A stretch of DNA of 64,000 nt from positions 62,001 through 126,000 of IMG/VR virus record IMGVR_UViG_3300034072_001021; one strand, 5' to 3'. The first letter of the stretch is position 1. Every line of letters starts with the position of its first letter. A program made the translations under genes and the position numbers. Source of the stretch: a virus. This document shows, piece by piece, positions 9,007 to 17,116 of this stretch. The notes beneath the pieces were generated by a model. It saw nothing but the letters and a program-made list of their open reading frames with translations, did not search any database and was not told where the DNA came from.

Positions 9007-10161
9007 TTAACTCACTACGGGAATCTGGAAGGTTTCCCGAGGGCGACGCATTTCGAACGGGAACTTCCTGCCATGGTCGTTGTGGTGTACGACGTTGACA
9101 CGATACTGACCGTTATCTTGCTCTTGCGGGGATGCTTGAGTAGCAGCCACATCCAGCCACTTGGCCATGTACGGTAGCGGCATGTCCAACGGTGCCTTGA
9201 AGTCAACAGGACGTTCCAGAACGTCCATGGCATCTGCACAGTTGAAGTTGATGTAGGAACCGATCTCATCCCAACCCACGCCAGGTACCTTGGAACCAGA
9301 ATCACGTTGGAAATTACGCCAGCGCATTTCCGATGCACGTACCTCGAGCATCATGTCGTCGATGGTCTCGCGATTGGCTTTCCAGCAGGCCCGACCACGA
9401 GCAGTGGACATCTCGTACTGGATCACGTATTTACCGACGTTCACATGGATCTCGGACTCGTCTTGCGCAATACGCTGAACGGCCTTACAGATCGGCATGT
9501 AATCGCCGGTCATGGCGATGGCACCAGTCACAGCGAACGAGCCCATGAAGTGTACACGCTCGAGCAGGAACAGAGCGACAGTGAACATGAAAGCAGCCGC
9601 GTAGGCTTCTTCCGAGTTACGGTCGATCAGACCCAGCGATACCTTCAGGCCAGTGCGGTACGAATGACCCATGACACGAGCCACGGTTTCCATGCGGGAC
9701 ATGGATTCCTTGATCGCCAGTACCTGGTTAAGTACCTGGTTGGGTGCATCGAAGCTGTAGCGTACGATCTCGGAGTACGTGGTGGCATGCAGGTTCTCAT
9801 TGGCAACGATCTGATCCCACAATACCTTCAGCGCCGGATTGGTCACGAAGTTGTTACCTACAGCCATGATGCTGTTGGCAGCAATTGTGTCACCTTCCCA
9901 TTGCCAACCGAGATTCTGGATCATGGCCTGAGCAATCATGGGATCGCCGGTCTTGAACTCGATCAGACAGGGACTGAAGTCGAACTCGTTGGTATCCCAG
10001 TCAAGGCCACGCAACGAACGCCACATGCTCCATAGCTTGGGATGTGGGTCGTTCACGGTGTCCAGTAGACCACGGGGCTCACCCAGGAACAACCGCGAAT
10101 CGCCATAATCACCTTTATCGGTGTTGAAGATGGCATTGTCGATAACAGCCATTTCCGTCAT
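9007..10161 (-). CDS. nrdB: class I ribonucleotide reductase, beta subunit
   Basis: Radical-generating small subunit of aerobic ribonucleotide reductase, 384 aa, close to the normal family length. The diiron and radical motif ENLHATTYSEIVR (around residues 130-142) matches E-x-x-H-x-x-x-Y of E. coli NrdB, so the tyrosyl radical residue appears present. The second half supplies LLERVHF and DESEIHVNV, carrying the further Glu and E-x-x-H ligands. It lies 54 bases downstream of nrdA on the same strand. Together they reduce ribonucleotides for phage DNA synthesis. The ATG at 10161 is used; an ATG three codons later is an alternative, and neither has a strong ribosome binding site. Confidence 0.93.
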   Translation of the reverse strand: MTEMAVIDNAIFNTDKGDYGDSRLFLGEPRGLLDTVNDPHPKLWSMWRSLRGLDWDTNEFDFSPCLIEFKTGDPMIAQAMIQNLGWQWEGDTIAANSIMAVGNNFVTNPALKVLWDQIVANENLHATTYSEIVRYSFDAPNQVLNQVLAIKESMSRMETVARVMGHSYRTGLKVSLGLIDRNSEEAYAAAFMFTVALFLLERVHFMGSFAVTGAIAMTGDYMPICKAVQRIAQDESEIHVNVGKYVIQYEMSTARGRACWKANRETIDDMMLEVRASEMRWRNFQRDSGSKVPGVGWDEIGSYINFNCADAMDVLERPVDFKAPLDMPLPYMAKWLDVAATQASPQEQDNGQYRVNVVHHNDHGRKFPFEMRRPRETFQIPVVS

Positions 10162-10215
10162 ACTTCATATTTCCGAATGAGAGAGTGAAGCGGGCACATT
10201 AGTACCCGCTGTTCG

Positions 10216-12714
10216 TCAGATTGAGCAACCGCCACTGGTACAGGCCGGACCAGAGGTGTCCAGGCCATCATCTTCAGCCACGTCACGACGCACACGCGTC
10301 ATCACAGCTGCCAGCGCCTCACGGTCAGAAGTCTCGGAGTTGGTGTAGTACAGAGACTTACGGCCCATCTGCGCCATGTAGTTGGTCTCTTCGATCAGAT
10401 CGGACGAATCGATCTTTTCGTCGCCTTCAAACGTGGCGTAGTCGTCAGCACTGATGGATTGATCAGCCCACTTCTGGAAGATGGCGTAGGTGTCGGTGTG
10501 TTGCTTCCGAGTACGCTTCCAGGCAATGGAATACCACTCCTTCAGGGTGTCAGCTTCCGGAGCCACCCAGTACATGGTGTTATCACCGTCGGTCTTGATG
10601 ATCGAGATGTAACGCAGGTCCATGAGGCTGTTGGTGCAGGCGCTGTACTTGGACGACGACTCACCCGGCATGTGTGCGATCAGCGAGCTGAAACGACCAC
10701 CGCCTTGTTGAATGAGACGTTGACTTACATCGTGCCAATCGTACTGGTTAACGAACGGTGCCAGCGTGTCCACGTTCTTGTTGTAGGTGGATTGAGGAGT
10801 CCATCCACGTGGCCAGTTGGTCTTGTGAATCCACTCAGCATTGCCACGCTCTTGGCCCAGGCGGATGGAAGCATTGATCAGGTGATAAGCATGACGCTCA
10901 GCCACCCGGTGCAGTTCCATCATCCCTTCTTGAGAGGTGTACGACAGCTTACGCTGCGCCATGTAGTGAGCGATGTCCATCAGACCGACACCCGCATTGC
11001 GGCGCGCTTGAGCAGTGAGCTTCATGTGCGGCAGTGCGTAGTGGTTGTGGTCGATACAGAAATCGATCATGTACAGCGCGTTGTAGGCGGTCTCGGCGTA
11101 CTGTTCTTCGCTGTGGACGTTCGTGGGTATGATCGCTGCAAGTGCGCAAAGAGAAACTTCAGGTTCCTGACGTTTGTCAGTGACCTCAACTACACGTGAC
11201 CACTCATCATCGCCTTCTTTGCGATCTTGAGGAGCACGGCGGAACATGACACCGGGCTTGAGTTCCAGAGCCGCTACACAGCCCGGAATGCCCTTGACTT
11301 CAACCGGCACGTTGGAGTCCAAGAACATGCCCTTCTTGGATTCGGTATCGAACTTGATGTAGCCCAGGAACTTCTCGCTGTAGAGTTCGATCGCATGACC
11401 ATACGGTGCGGTCGGCTGAGTGATCTCGACACACAGGTTCGACGACAGGATCGGGTCACGATGCGGGGTGTGGTAGTTCACCTCATCGATCAGAAGCATG
11501 TAGAAGCGACCGGTCTCGAAACCTTCAGAACGAGCATTGACAACCAGTTGACGAGCAGACATCCACTTCTTCTTGAAGGAATCGTCGTTCTCGTATTTCT
11601 GATATAGTTCAATGAACTCATCGGGATCTTTGCCGTACAGTGCGCGATAGAGATCCGGCGCAGTATAGCAGTTAAAGAGGAAGATCTTCTCATCTGCAGC
11701 CGACTTGGCGAGTAGCCAGCTATTGAGCATCATGGTGTAATCGATGCTGCGATTGCGCTTATTGATTGGAGTGCGCGGGTTCTTGAGAACCATGATGTCG
11801 GCGACTTCCGGATCATAGGCGCTGAAGAACTCGTTCAGGCTACCGCCGCGATTGCCTTGTTTGTTCGACTTGACAATACCGGTCTGTTTGGTGTAGTAGG
11901 GTGTTTTGCCCTGGTGAATAACACGACCGTTATCAATGGGATCGCCCAGCGAACGCACCATCATGTTCTCACCGAGGCCGGCGGACATATAGGTCATCAC
12001 TTCAGCGATGTTGGTAGATGCGTTGATCGAATCACGATCATCAGAGCATGTGAACAGACAGCAGGAGAAGAAGCCGTTGTGACCAGTACCGAAGTTGTTG
12101 TGGTTCGGTGTGGGTGCGGACAGACGCTCGCTGTACAGATCCTCGTAGATCGACTTCAGACGAGCCATACGAGTGGTTTTCTCGTGAGGCTCACACATGA
12201 CCATAGCTACACGTGCCAACGCGTGCTGACGGGTCTCGTAGACCTTGCCAGTGATACGGTTACGCATCGCGTACTTGTCACGACCTTGCTTCAGCTGATA
12301 GTGAGCGCAGTGGAAGTCACGCTCATGATCCACCCACTTCTCGATCTCGTCGTATTCTTCGTCGGTGTAGTCAAGACGAACCATCACACCGGCATCGATC
12401 ATGGCAGTGTGGACTTCTTTCAGGGGACGACGCTTCTTACCACCGAACACTTCTTTGTGGATCTGCGCTGCGTAGATACGGCCAGCCATGAGCTGACCAG
12501 CCCAGGTGTCTTCATTCAGTGCATTCTGGATCAGGCCGTCATTGAAGTCCTTGGCATGGCAACGCTCGGGCATCTGGGCCACGGTGGTGACGACGATGCT
12601 TTGCCAGTCAATGTACTTCTTGAAACCACGTGCGCCCCACTCACCCCAACCGAGGGCTTTGCTGGCTTGGAATGGCACGATGCGACCGTCGCGTTTGATG
12701 AATTCTTTGATCAT
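10216..12714 (-). CDS. nrdA: class I ribonucleotide reductase, alpha subunit
   Basis: Catalytic large subunit, 832 aa. The N-terminal part (RDGRIVPFQASKALGWGEWG) resembles an ATP-cone, the barrel has SSNLCVEITQPT (family NLCxEI), the glycyl and loop region has GVGLMDIAHYM, and the C-terminus ends CTSGGCSI. This reproduces the redox-active Cys pair that E. coli NrdA ends with (CxxxxC), so reduction by a thioredoxin or glutaredoxin is expected. No intein or intron interrupts it, although phage nrdA is a frequent target. AAGG lies about 9 bases before the ATG. First gene of the minus-strand block that continues into nrdB and the fibre genes. Confidence 0.95.
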   Translation of the reverse strand: MIKEFIKRDGRIVPFQASKALGWGEWGARGFKKYIDWQSIVVTTVAQMPERCHAKDFNDGLIQNALNEDTWAGQLMAGRIYAAQIHKEVFGGKKRRPLKEVHTAMIDAGVMVRLDYTDEEYDEIEKWVDHERDFHCAHYQLKQGRDKYAMRNRITGKVYETRQHALARVAMVMCEPHEKTTRMARLKSIYEDLYSERLSAPTPNHNNFGTGHNGFFSCCLFTCSDDRDSINASTNIAEVMTYMSAGLGENMMVRSLGDPIDNGRVIHQGKTPYYTKQTGIVKSNKQGNRGGSLNEFFSAYDPEVADIMVLKNPRTPINKRNRSIDYTMMLNSWLLAKSAADEKIFLFNCYTAPDLYRALYGKDPDEFIELYQKYENDDSFKKKWMSARQLVVNARSEGFETGRFYMLLIDEVNYHTPHRDPILSSNLCVEITQPTAPYGHAIELYSEKFLGYIKFDTESKKGMFLDSNVPVEVKGIPGCVAALELKPGVMFRRAPQDRKEGDDEWSRVVEVTDKRQEPEVSLCALAAIIPTNVHSEEQYAETAYNALYMIDFCIDHNHYALPHMKLTAQARRNAGVGLMDIAHYMAQRKLSYTSQEGMMELHRVAERHAYHLINASIRLGQERGNAEWIHKTNWPRGWTPQSTYNKNVDTLAPFVNQYDWHDVSQRLIQQGGGRFSSLIAHMPGESSSKYSACTNSLMDLRYISIIKTDGDNTMYWVAPEADTLKEWYSIAWKRTRKQHTDTYAIFQKWADQSISADDYATFEGDEKIDSSDLIEETNYMAQMGRKSLYYTNSETSDREALAAVMTRVRRDVAEDDGLDTSGPACTSGGCSI

Positions 12715-12814
12715 TGATGGATGCCTTACCAGGTAATTTCGAGACTAAGAATCTGGATGTTTTAGCCCTCTGTGCATAAAGTATCAGGGGTCAATTATTT
12801 TTGTAAATTGAACT

Positions 12815-12836
12815 CTTATTTAACAATACATAATGA
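12815..12836 (+). promoter_or_regulatory. promoter-like motif (ACAATACAT family)
   Basis: CTTATTTAACAATACATAAT about 70 bases before the next start codon, in the AT-rich gap (12715-12906) between nrdA and a plus-strand gene. The motif recurs upstream of four other small plus-strand genes (near 24461, 41116, 42059 and 43228). Confidence 0.5.
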
Positions 12837-12906
12837 CGTTGATACCACGTTAAATAAAACCAAAGTATCCAAAACTATGGTGTCTAAGATAGACTAAGGG
12901 GGCAAT

Positions 12907-13275
12907 ATGGAAGGTATTACGGTTCACAAACTCAACGAGAAACTGGTAGTCAGCTTGTATGAGCTGCCTGGGTTCAAGCGTATGGGTGGTTGTGTGATCC
13001 GTGGTGAGGACGGTATGCGTACAGGCAATGTGAATGTCTACTATGCTGGGTCGTTCTTCCAATCTAAGTTGCAACCGGGGGATCGCGATAAAGCGATTAA
13101 AGCAGCCATGCGGTTGGCTCAGAACTTTGCTGTAAAGCAAGGCATCGGTCGCTACGCAACTCGACTCAATCTAACGTCAGAGTTGCGCAAAGACCCACAT
13201 CGAATTCCAGGTGTTAAGAAGGGGCAAGTTAATGTTCAAGACAAAGGCGCAGAAGCGGCGACTTGCTCAACTTGA
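12907..13275 (+). CDS. hypothetical protein (122 aa)
   Basis: Not recognised. A GGGGG-type ribosome binding site lies 7 bases before the ATG, and a repeated promoter-like motif lies about 75 bases upstream, so this is probably the first gene of the plus-strand block 12.9-19.8 kb. The protein is basic; the centre contains GDRDKAIKAAMRLAQNFAVK, which looks like an amphipathic helix, and the C-terminus is short and polar. No catalytic signature. Its 3' end overlaps the next gene by 44 bases in another frame. Confidence 0.6.
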   Translation: MEGITVHKLNEKLVVSLYELPGFKRMGGCVIRGEDGMRTGNVNVYYAGSFFQSKLQPGDRDKAIKAAMRLAQNFAVKQGIGRYATRLNLTSELRKDPHRIPGVKKGQVNVQDKGAEAATCST

Positions 13276-13555
13276 TGAGCTAGTTGATCTGGTCATCAAA
13301 ATCACCGATGGGATCAAGGAGCATCGGTTCGAGACGGCTAGTGATGAAGAGTTCATGAGTCTTCATGGCGAATACACGTCCAAGCTCGATATATTAGCTG
13401 ACGAGATAATTCGGATGAATCCGATCAAGGCGTGGTTCTACACCGACTCTATGATCTCCCAGTTGATGAAAATCAAGGCATACAACCACATCATCGTCAT
13501 TTGGACGGGAGATGATTTCCAGAAACGTCTCCTGGTCAACCTTAACCAACAGTGA
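13232..13555 (+). CDS. hypothetical protein (107 aa)
   Basis: Not recognised. The start at 13232 is chosen because AAGGGG lies 8 bases upstream; the frame opens seven codons earlier without a good site. The N-terminus is Lys/Arg-rich (MFKTKAQKRRLAQLDELVDL), then the protein is helical and mixed-charge, and it ends with IIVIWTGDDFQKRLLVNLNQQ. Possibly a small DNA-binding or regulatory protein, but no fold is identified. It stops 7 bases before dcd, so the two are likely co-translated. Confidence 0.55.
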   Translation: MFKTKAQKRRLAQLDELVDLVIKITDGIKEHRFETASDEEFMSLHGEYTSKLDILADEIIRMNPIKAWFYTDSMISQLMKIKAYNHIIVIWTGDDFQKRLLVNLNQQ

Positions 13556-13562
13556 GTAAATC

Positions 13563-14384
13563 ATGGCAGTTAAAAGCGATCGCTGGATCATTCATCAGTG
13601 CACCAAACCTACCCACCAGATCTATGATCGCATGGGGATGCCTCAGGGATTGATCTCTCCACCGTACAGTAAGGAAGAACAAGAACTCATCAACAACTGG
13701 TGTGATGAGAACCAGCGTGACATTTACGGCAACAAACCGTACGCCGTGCCATTGCCGGAAGATGCCCTTCCTGACTGGAAGCCAATGATTGAAGGTTTCT
13801 TCGATCGTCCTGTACGGTACGTCGAGAAGACCAACGGTCTGCCAATAGATCTCCACGACGGTGTAGACCCGACCGGTGTTCTGCGCAAGGTCATCTCGTA
13901 CGGCACGTCGTCGTACGGATACGATGTTCGTCTGGCTGCTGATCCAACCCACATCAAAGTCTTCACCAACGTACATGAGCCGGAGATCGATCCGAAGCGC
14001 ATGAAGGAAACCAACTTCGGCACTCCCGCCATCCATGTGGATGAAGACGGCGCTCGATTCGTTTGGATTCCAGCCCACAGCTACATCCAGGGCCCGACGG
14101 TCGAGTACTTCCGTATCCCGCGTGACATCCTCGTGATCGTCCTCGGCAAGAGCACGTACGCACGTTCTGCTCTGATCTGTAATGTCACTCCCATCGAGCC
14201 AGAGTTCGAAGGTCATGTAGTGATAGAAGTCGCTAACGTGACCAGCAGTCCTGTACGGTGTTACTTAGACGAGGGCATTGCCCAATTCGTCTTCTTCCAA
14301 GGGGATGAAGAGTGCTTGCGTTCGTACAAAGACAAAGGCGGCAAGTACATGTACCAAACAGGCTTAACTCTTGCGAGGGTGTGA
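13563..14384 (+). CDS. dcd: dCTP deaminase with N-terminal extension and replaced C-terminus
   Basis: Deaminates dCTP to dUTP for thymidylate synthesis; 273 aa, about 80 more than usual, the extra residues being N-terminal (1-105) with no recognised fold. The Dcd core is clear: SYGYDVRLAA, TVEYFRIPRDIL, GKSTYARSALICNVTPIEPE and FEGHVVIEVAN with the catalytic Glu, then YLDEGIAQFVFF. The last 54 codons are duplicated at 15091-15255. The copy in the intact gene reads GGKYMYQTGLTLARV, while the downstream remnant keeps the family-typical GKYQGQRGLTLAKV, so the present C-terminus seems imported with the endonuclease cassette. Substrate-lid function may be altered. Stop overlaps the endonuclease start by one base. 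Confidence 0.9.
   Translation: MAVKSDRWIIHQCTKPTHQIYDRMGMPQGLISPPYSKEEQELINNWCDENQRDIYGNKPYAVPLPEDALPDWKPMIEGFFDRPVRYVEKTNGLPIDLHDGVDPTGVLRKVISYGTSSYGYDVRLAADPTHIKVFTNVHEPEIDPKRMKETNFGTPAIHVDEDGARFVWIPAHSYIQGPTVEYFRIPRDILVIVLGKSTYARSALICNVTPIEPEFEGHVVIEVANVTSSPVRCYLDEGIAQFVFFQGDEECLRSYKDKGGKYMYQTGLTLARV
14218..14384 (+). repeat. first copy of duplicated dcd 3' end
   Basis: The last 54 codons of intact dcd. Compared with 15091-15255 the proteins differ at 8 of 54 positions, but most third codon positions differ. This copy uses codons less typical of the phage (TTA, CGG, AGG, CTT), consistent with import from another phage. Confidence 0.85.
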
Positions 14385-15094
14385 TGGGAGAAAAGACAGA
14401 CGTCCAAATGACCGGCTTTGTCCCGGTCAAAGGAGAGCCCCTCTGCGGGGCGTATGAGCTTAGACATACCGCGTCTGGTAAGGTCTACTACGGATCGACT
14501 GGAGACATCGAGCGTCGTCGTAGAGAACATCTCAATAGCTTGCGGCGAGGAGATCACCACAATCATGCTCTTCAAGGTTTGGTCAACGAAAATCCCGAGA
14601 TTGAATTGGTGTTCCATCGGACAGATTCCATAGAGTCGGCCAGAGCGATCGAGCAAGGTCATATTGGCTCGGAGGCTGGCCTTAACGTGGCTATAGATGC
14701 CGTAACTAGCGTCAATGGACTCATGGCAATCCCAGATGTTGTCAAGCGTCATTCTGAAAAGCTAATAGGCAACACTAACGCAAAAGGATCTAAGCACTCT
14801 GAAGAATGGAAGGCTAAGAAATCCGAATCCATGAAGGGCAATACTAACTTGCTCGGTCATAGGCACAGCGAGGAGACACGCCGCCAATACTCAGAGGTCA
14901 GGAAGGGTCGTGTCAATGATCCTGACCATGTCGCCAGATCTGCTGAAGGGCGTACCAGAGAAAGAGTAGTTATCGATGGCGAAACCTACCAAAATGCGGC
15001 TGCCGCAGGTAAAGCTGTAGGAATGACCGCCGGCGGTGTTAAGAAACGCTGTCGATCCGATAAATTTCCAAATTGGAGTCTTGTTCCGAAATGA
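14384..15094 (+). CDS. GIY-YIG homing endonuclease with NUMOD3 and NUMOD1-like domains
   Basis: 236 aa from the ATG at 14384, which overlaps the dcd stop codon. Residues 22-65 form a GIY-YIG nuclease core (GAYELR ... KVYYGST, then an Arg-rich helix DIERRRREHL, and a Glu in ARAIEQGHI). Residues about 125-185 contain NUMOD3-like DNA-binding repeats (GSKHSEEWKAKKSESMKG, GHRHSEETRRQYSEVRKG). The C-terminus (VVIDGETYQNAAAAGKAVGM ... GGVKKRC) is NUMOD1-like, a helix-turn-helix for site recognition. Freestanding, inserted between the new and old dcd 3' ends. Its stop overlaps the ATG of the dcd remnant (ATGA). It presumably cuts dcd alleles lacking the cassette. Confidence 0.9.
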   Translation: MGEKTDVQMTGFVPVKGEPLCGAYELRHTASGKVYYGSTGDIERRRREHLNSLRRGDHHNHALQGLVNENPEIELVFHRTDSIESARAIEQGHIGSEAGLNVAIDAVTSVNGLMAIPDVVKRHSEKLIGNTNAKGSKHSEEWKAKKSESMKGNTNLLGHRHSEETRRQYSEVRKGRVNDPDHVARSAEGRTRERVVIDGETYQNAAAAGKAVGMTAGGVKKRCRSDKFPNWSLVPK

Positions 15095-15255
15095 TCGAAG
15101 TAGCCAACGTGACGAACAGTCCGGTGCGCTGCTACTTGGATGAGGGTATTGCTCAATTCGTCTTCCTGCAGGGTGACGAAGAGTGCCTGCGCTCCTACAA
15201 GGACAAGATGGGCAAATATCAAGGCCAACGCGGTCTCACACTGGCAAAGGTGTAA
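15091..15255 (+). pseudogene. displaced native 3' end of dcd (54 codons)
   Basis: Begins with ATG in the ATGA overlap with the endonuclease stop and encodes MIEVANVTNSPVRCYLDEGI and onward, matching the dcd C-terminus in 46 of 54 residues. It keeps the canonical Dcd end GKYQGQRGLTLAKV and host-like codons (CTG, CGC, GGC), so it is most likely the original 3' part left behind when the cassette inserted. It stays open and GGAG lies about 12 bases upstream, so a 54-aa peptide could still be made. Confidence 0.8.
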
Positions 15256-15257
15256 TC

Positions 15258-15467
15258 ATGCGTAAATCGTCACAGTACCCTGGCCTGCATCACGCAGACC
15301 AACTGATTGCCGAAGGTAATGACAATCAGCGGCAGGTAATGATCGAGGGTAAGCCGCGCTGGGTTGCGTGTCGGCCAGAAGGTTATCCATCGTTGCGTAA
15401 TCGTTTCCGCATGGCCTGGAAAGTTTTCACTGGAAAAGCGGATGCGCTTGTATGGGAGCAGCAATGA
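15258..15467 (+). CDS. hypothetical protein (69 aa)
   Basis: Not recognised. AAAGG precedes the ATG at 15258, two bases after the dcd remnant stop; before the cassette entered, this gene would have followed dcd directly. The protein is basic with RWVACRPEGYPSLRNRFRMA near residues 34-53 and a Trp-rich end. No known motif. Its stop overlaps the next ATG (ATGA), suggesting translational coupling. Confidence 0.55.
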   Translation: MRKSSQYPGLHHADQLIAEGNDNQRQVMIEGKPRWVACRPEGYPSLRNRFRMAWKVFTGKADALVWEQQ

Positions 15468-15883
15468 GCAAACAACGTAAGAAGCAATCAGTACAAGCTA
15501 CTGTGTGCCTGAGTCACAACCTGCACGCCTCCGGGCGGGTTTATCCAGAGGTCTTTCAGAAGCTTGCCGAGAAGGCCGCTAAAGAAGGTCTTCTGGTCGA
15601 GTTTGGTACGCCTCGGCTTCCCGAGACTGCTCATGCCAACGAGCGTCTCGATCGTTACCGTCATGTCGATAGAAGTCGCGTGTGCGCACGCATTACCGAC
15701 ATCTGGACTGAAGGCGATCAGGTCGTGATGGGCAAGATTCAGACCGAAGGCCCGATGGCTCAGTTCGTTGAGAACGCCATCAATAGCAACGGCGGCGATA
15801 ACCTTCGTTTCAGTGTCCGCAGTATGGTCAAGGGTAACAACGAGATCGAGCTGTTCACGTACGACCTCGTCAATTACGGTTGA
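15464..15883 (+). CDS. hypothetical protein, weakly like phage prohead-protease-type folds
   Basis: 139 aa, ATG at 15464 with GGGAG upstream, coupled to the preceding gene by ATGA. After a basic start it reads HNLHASGRVYPEVFQKLAEK, then RITDIWTEGDQVVMGKI and GGDNLRFSVRSM. This order (NGRxYP-like opening, a D-x-x-x-GDxVxGKI strand, SxRS-like serine) recalls T4 gp21-type capsid proteases and their relatives. However, the protein is shorter than those, is away from capsid genes and no certain catalytic His is seen. I regard the similarity as suggestive only. Confidence 0.4.
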   Translation: MSKQRKKQSVQATVCLSHNLHASGRVYPEVFQKLAEKAAKEGLLVEFGTPRLPETAHANERLDRYRHVDRSRVCARITDIWTEGDQVVMGKIQTEGPMAQFVENAINSNGGDNLRFSVRSMVKGNNEIELFTYDLVNYG

Positions 15884-15888
15884 TCGTG

Positions 15889-16131
15889 ATGGACGGCTAT
15901 TTCGTCTTCATGAACGTAATGGCATGTGTCCTTGCGGCGTCCATCGTCGCAAGGCATCACGTCAGTGAGTACAAGGAGATCCACGCTAGGTGTCCTGTGT
16001 TTACTCGAGGCGAATACGTCTACGACTCAGTCGATGGATTTATAATCCAGACGTTAGCCTTAGCGATCCTATTCTGCATCAGCCTGTCTCTTCTCAGGCT
16101 GGCAATCCCCATCTATCTGTTCGGAGAGTGA
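15889..16131 (+). CDS. small membrane protein (80 aa)
   Basis: Two predicted membrane segments: FVFMNVMACVLAASIVA (about 4-20) and IIQTLALAILFCISLSLLRL (about 52-71), joined by a polar loop with HHVSEYKEIHARCPVF. The start is uncertain: TTG at 15880, GTG at 15886 or ATG at 15889, none with a strong ribosome binding site. It follows the previous stop closely and precedes the DHH gene by one base, so it is part of the same operon. Function unknown. Confidence 0.5.
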   Translation: MDGYFVFMNVMACVLAASIVARHHVSEYKEIHARCPVFTRGEYVYDSVDGFIIQTLALAILFCISLSLLRLAIPIYLFGE

Positions 16132-16132
16132 T

Positions 16133-17074
16133 GTGAGCAAACATTCCATGGCTGTGGTCTATCACGGCAATTGCAATGATGGTACAGCTTCTGCATGGGC
16201 GGCATGGAAGATACTCGGTCCTGAAGCCGAGTACATTGCATGGCGTTACGGTGATCCAGTTCCACAAGTCGATGGGATGGTTGTTTTCGTTGTCGACATC
16301 TCTCCCAAACCCGAAGAAGTCGAACAACTCCGTGCATCGGCTAAGGCAGTGGTCATCGTAGATCACCATGATTCTAGCCTGCGCAAGATCAGTGATCTGC
16401 CTCGGGTAGACAAGTACTCGGACTTCATGAAGATCGTCGACAAGTATGACGGAATCGAGGCTCCGGTATACCTGATGATGGACATCGAGCGATCAGGCGC
16501 CATTCTGTCGTGGTTGTTCTTCAATGATCATGGTCTGGAATACACAGGTCCTGTCCCTACAGCGCTGACACTGATCGACGACTACGATCGCTTCACCAAG
16601 AAGTATCCCGAGACTGCTGCGTTCAACGCCTGGCTGGCTGGCTCCGGACGTTACATCGATAACTTCGATCGTCACGTCAACGAAGACGGCACACCCAAAT
16701 ACACAGCACTGTCGGCTGGCAAGTTGCTAGTCAAACAACTGCAACGGCAAGTGAATGACATCATTCGCAACTACGTACGTCGGGTGGAATGGCGTGGTTA
16801 TAAGGTTGCTCTTGTAAACGCACCGTTCACCATTCGAAATGAAGTGGCGGATGAACTGAACCAAACCACCGATGTCGACTTTGTGCTGGTTTACAGCATC
16901 CGGTCTGACAAAGTGGTGTTCAGTGCACGTGGCAAGGACAAAAAGATCAATCTCAGTATCCTCGCTGAAGAGTTTGGTGGTGGTGGTCACGAAGACGCTG
17001 CTGCATTCTCCATTCCGCTGGATAACCTGTCCCTGATGTTTGCGTTGGGGATTGCTAAAACAACAACTTTCTAA
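16133..17074 (+). CDS. DHH-family phosphoesterase
   Basis: 313 aa, GTG start at 16133 with GGAGAG upstream; the ATG seven residues on is less well placed. It shows the DHH superfamily layout: VVYHGNCNDGTASAWAA (residues 8-24, first metal Asp), VVFVVDISP (second), then the name-giving VIVDHHDS (about 80-87), TALTLIDDYDRFTKKYPE, and a C-terminal DHHA1-type domain ending EEFGGGGHEDAAAFSIPL (GGGGH). Likely a nanoRNase or oligoribonuclease (NrnA-like) that recycles short RNA or DNA, or a nucleotide phosphoesterase. Last gene before a hairpin. Confidence 0.85.
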   Translation: MSKHSMAVVYHGNCNDGTASAWAAWKILGPEAEYIAWRYGDPVPQVDGMVVFVVDISPKPEEVEQLRASAKAVVIVDHHDSSLRKISDLPRVDKYSDFMKIVDKYDGIEAPVYLMMDIERSGAILSWLFFNDHGLEYTGPVPTALTLIDDYDRFTKKYPETAAFNAWLAGSGRYIDNFDRHVNEDGTPKYTALSAGKLLVKQLQRQVNDIIRNYVRRVEWRGYKVALVNAPFTIRNEVADELNQTTDVDFVLVYSIRSDKVVFSARGKDKKINLSILAEEFGGGGHEDAAAFSIPLDNLSLMFALGIAKTTTF

Positions 17075-17080
17075 ATAAAC

Positions 17081-17104
17081 GAGAGACTGCGCAAGCAGTC
17101 TCTC
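17081..17104 (+). terminator. hairpin after the DHH gene
   Basis: Stem GAGAGACTGC / GCAGTCTCTC with a GCAA loop; no U-tract follows. It lies between the DHH gene and the next ribosome binding site. Confidence 0.55.
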
Positions 17105-17116
17105 TATGGGGGCGCT

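Noticed and set aside
14384-15090. Self-splicing intron in dcd
   Set aside because: The 5' part of dcd is continuous with a complete stop-terminated C-terminus, so no splicing is needed; the duplicated 3' end fits a freestanding cassette better.
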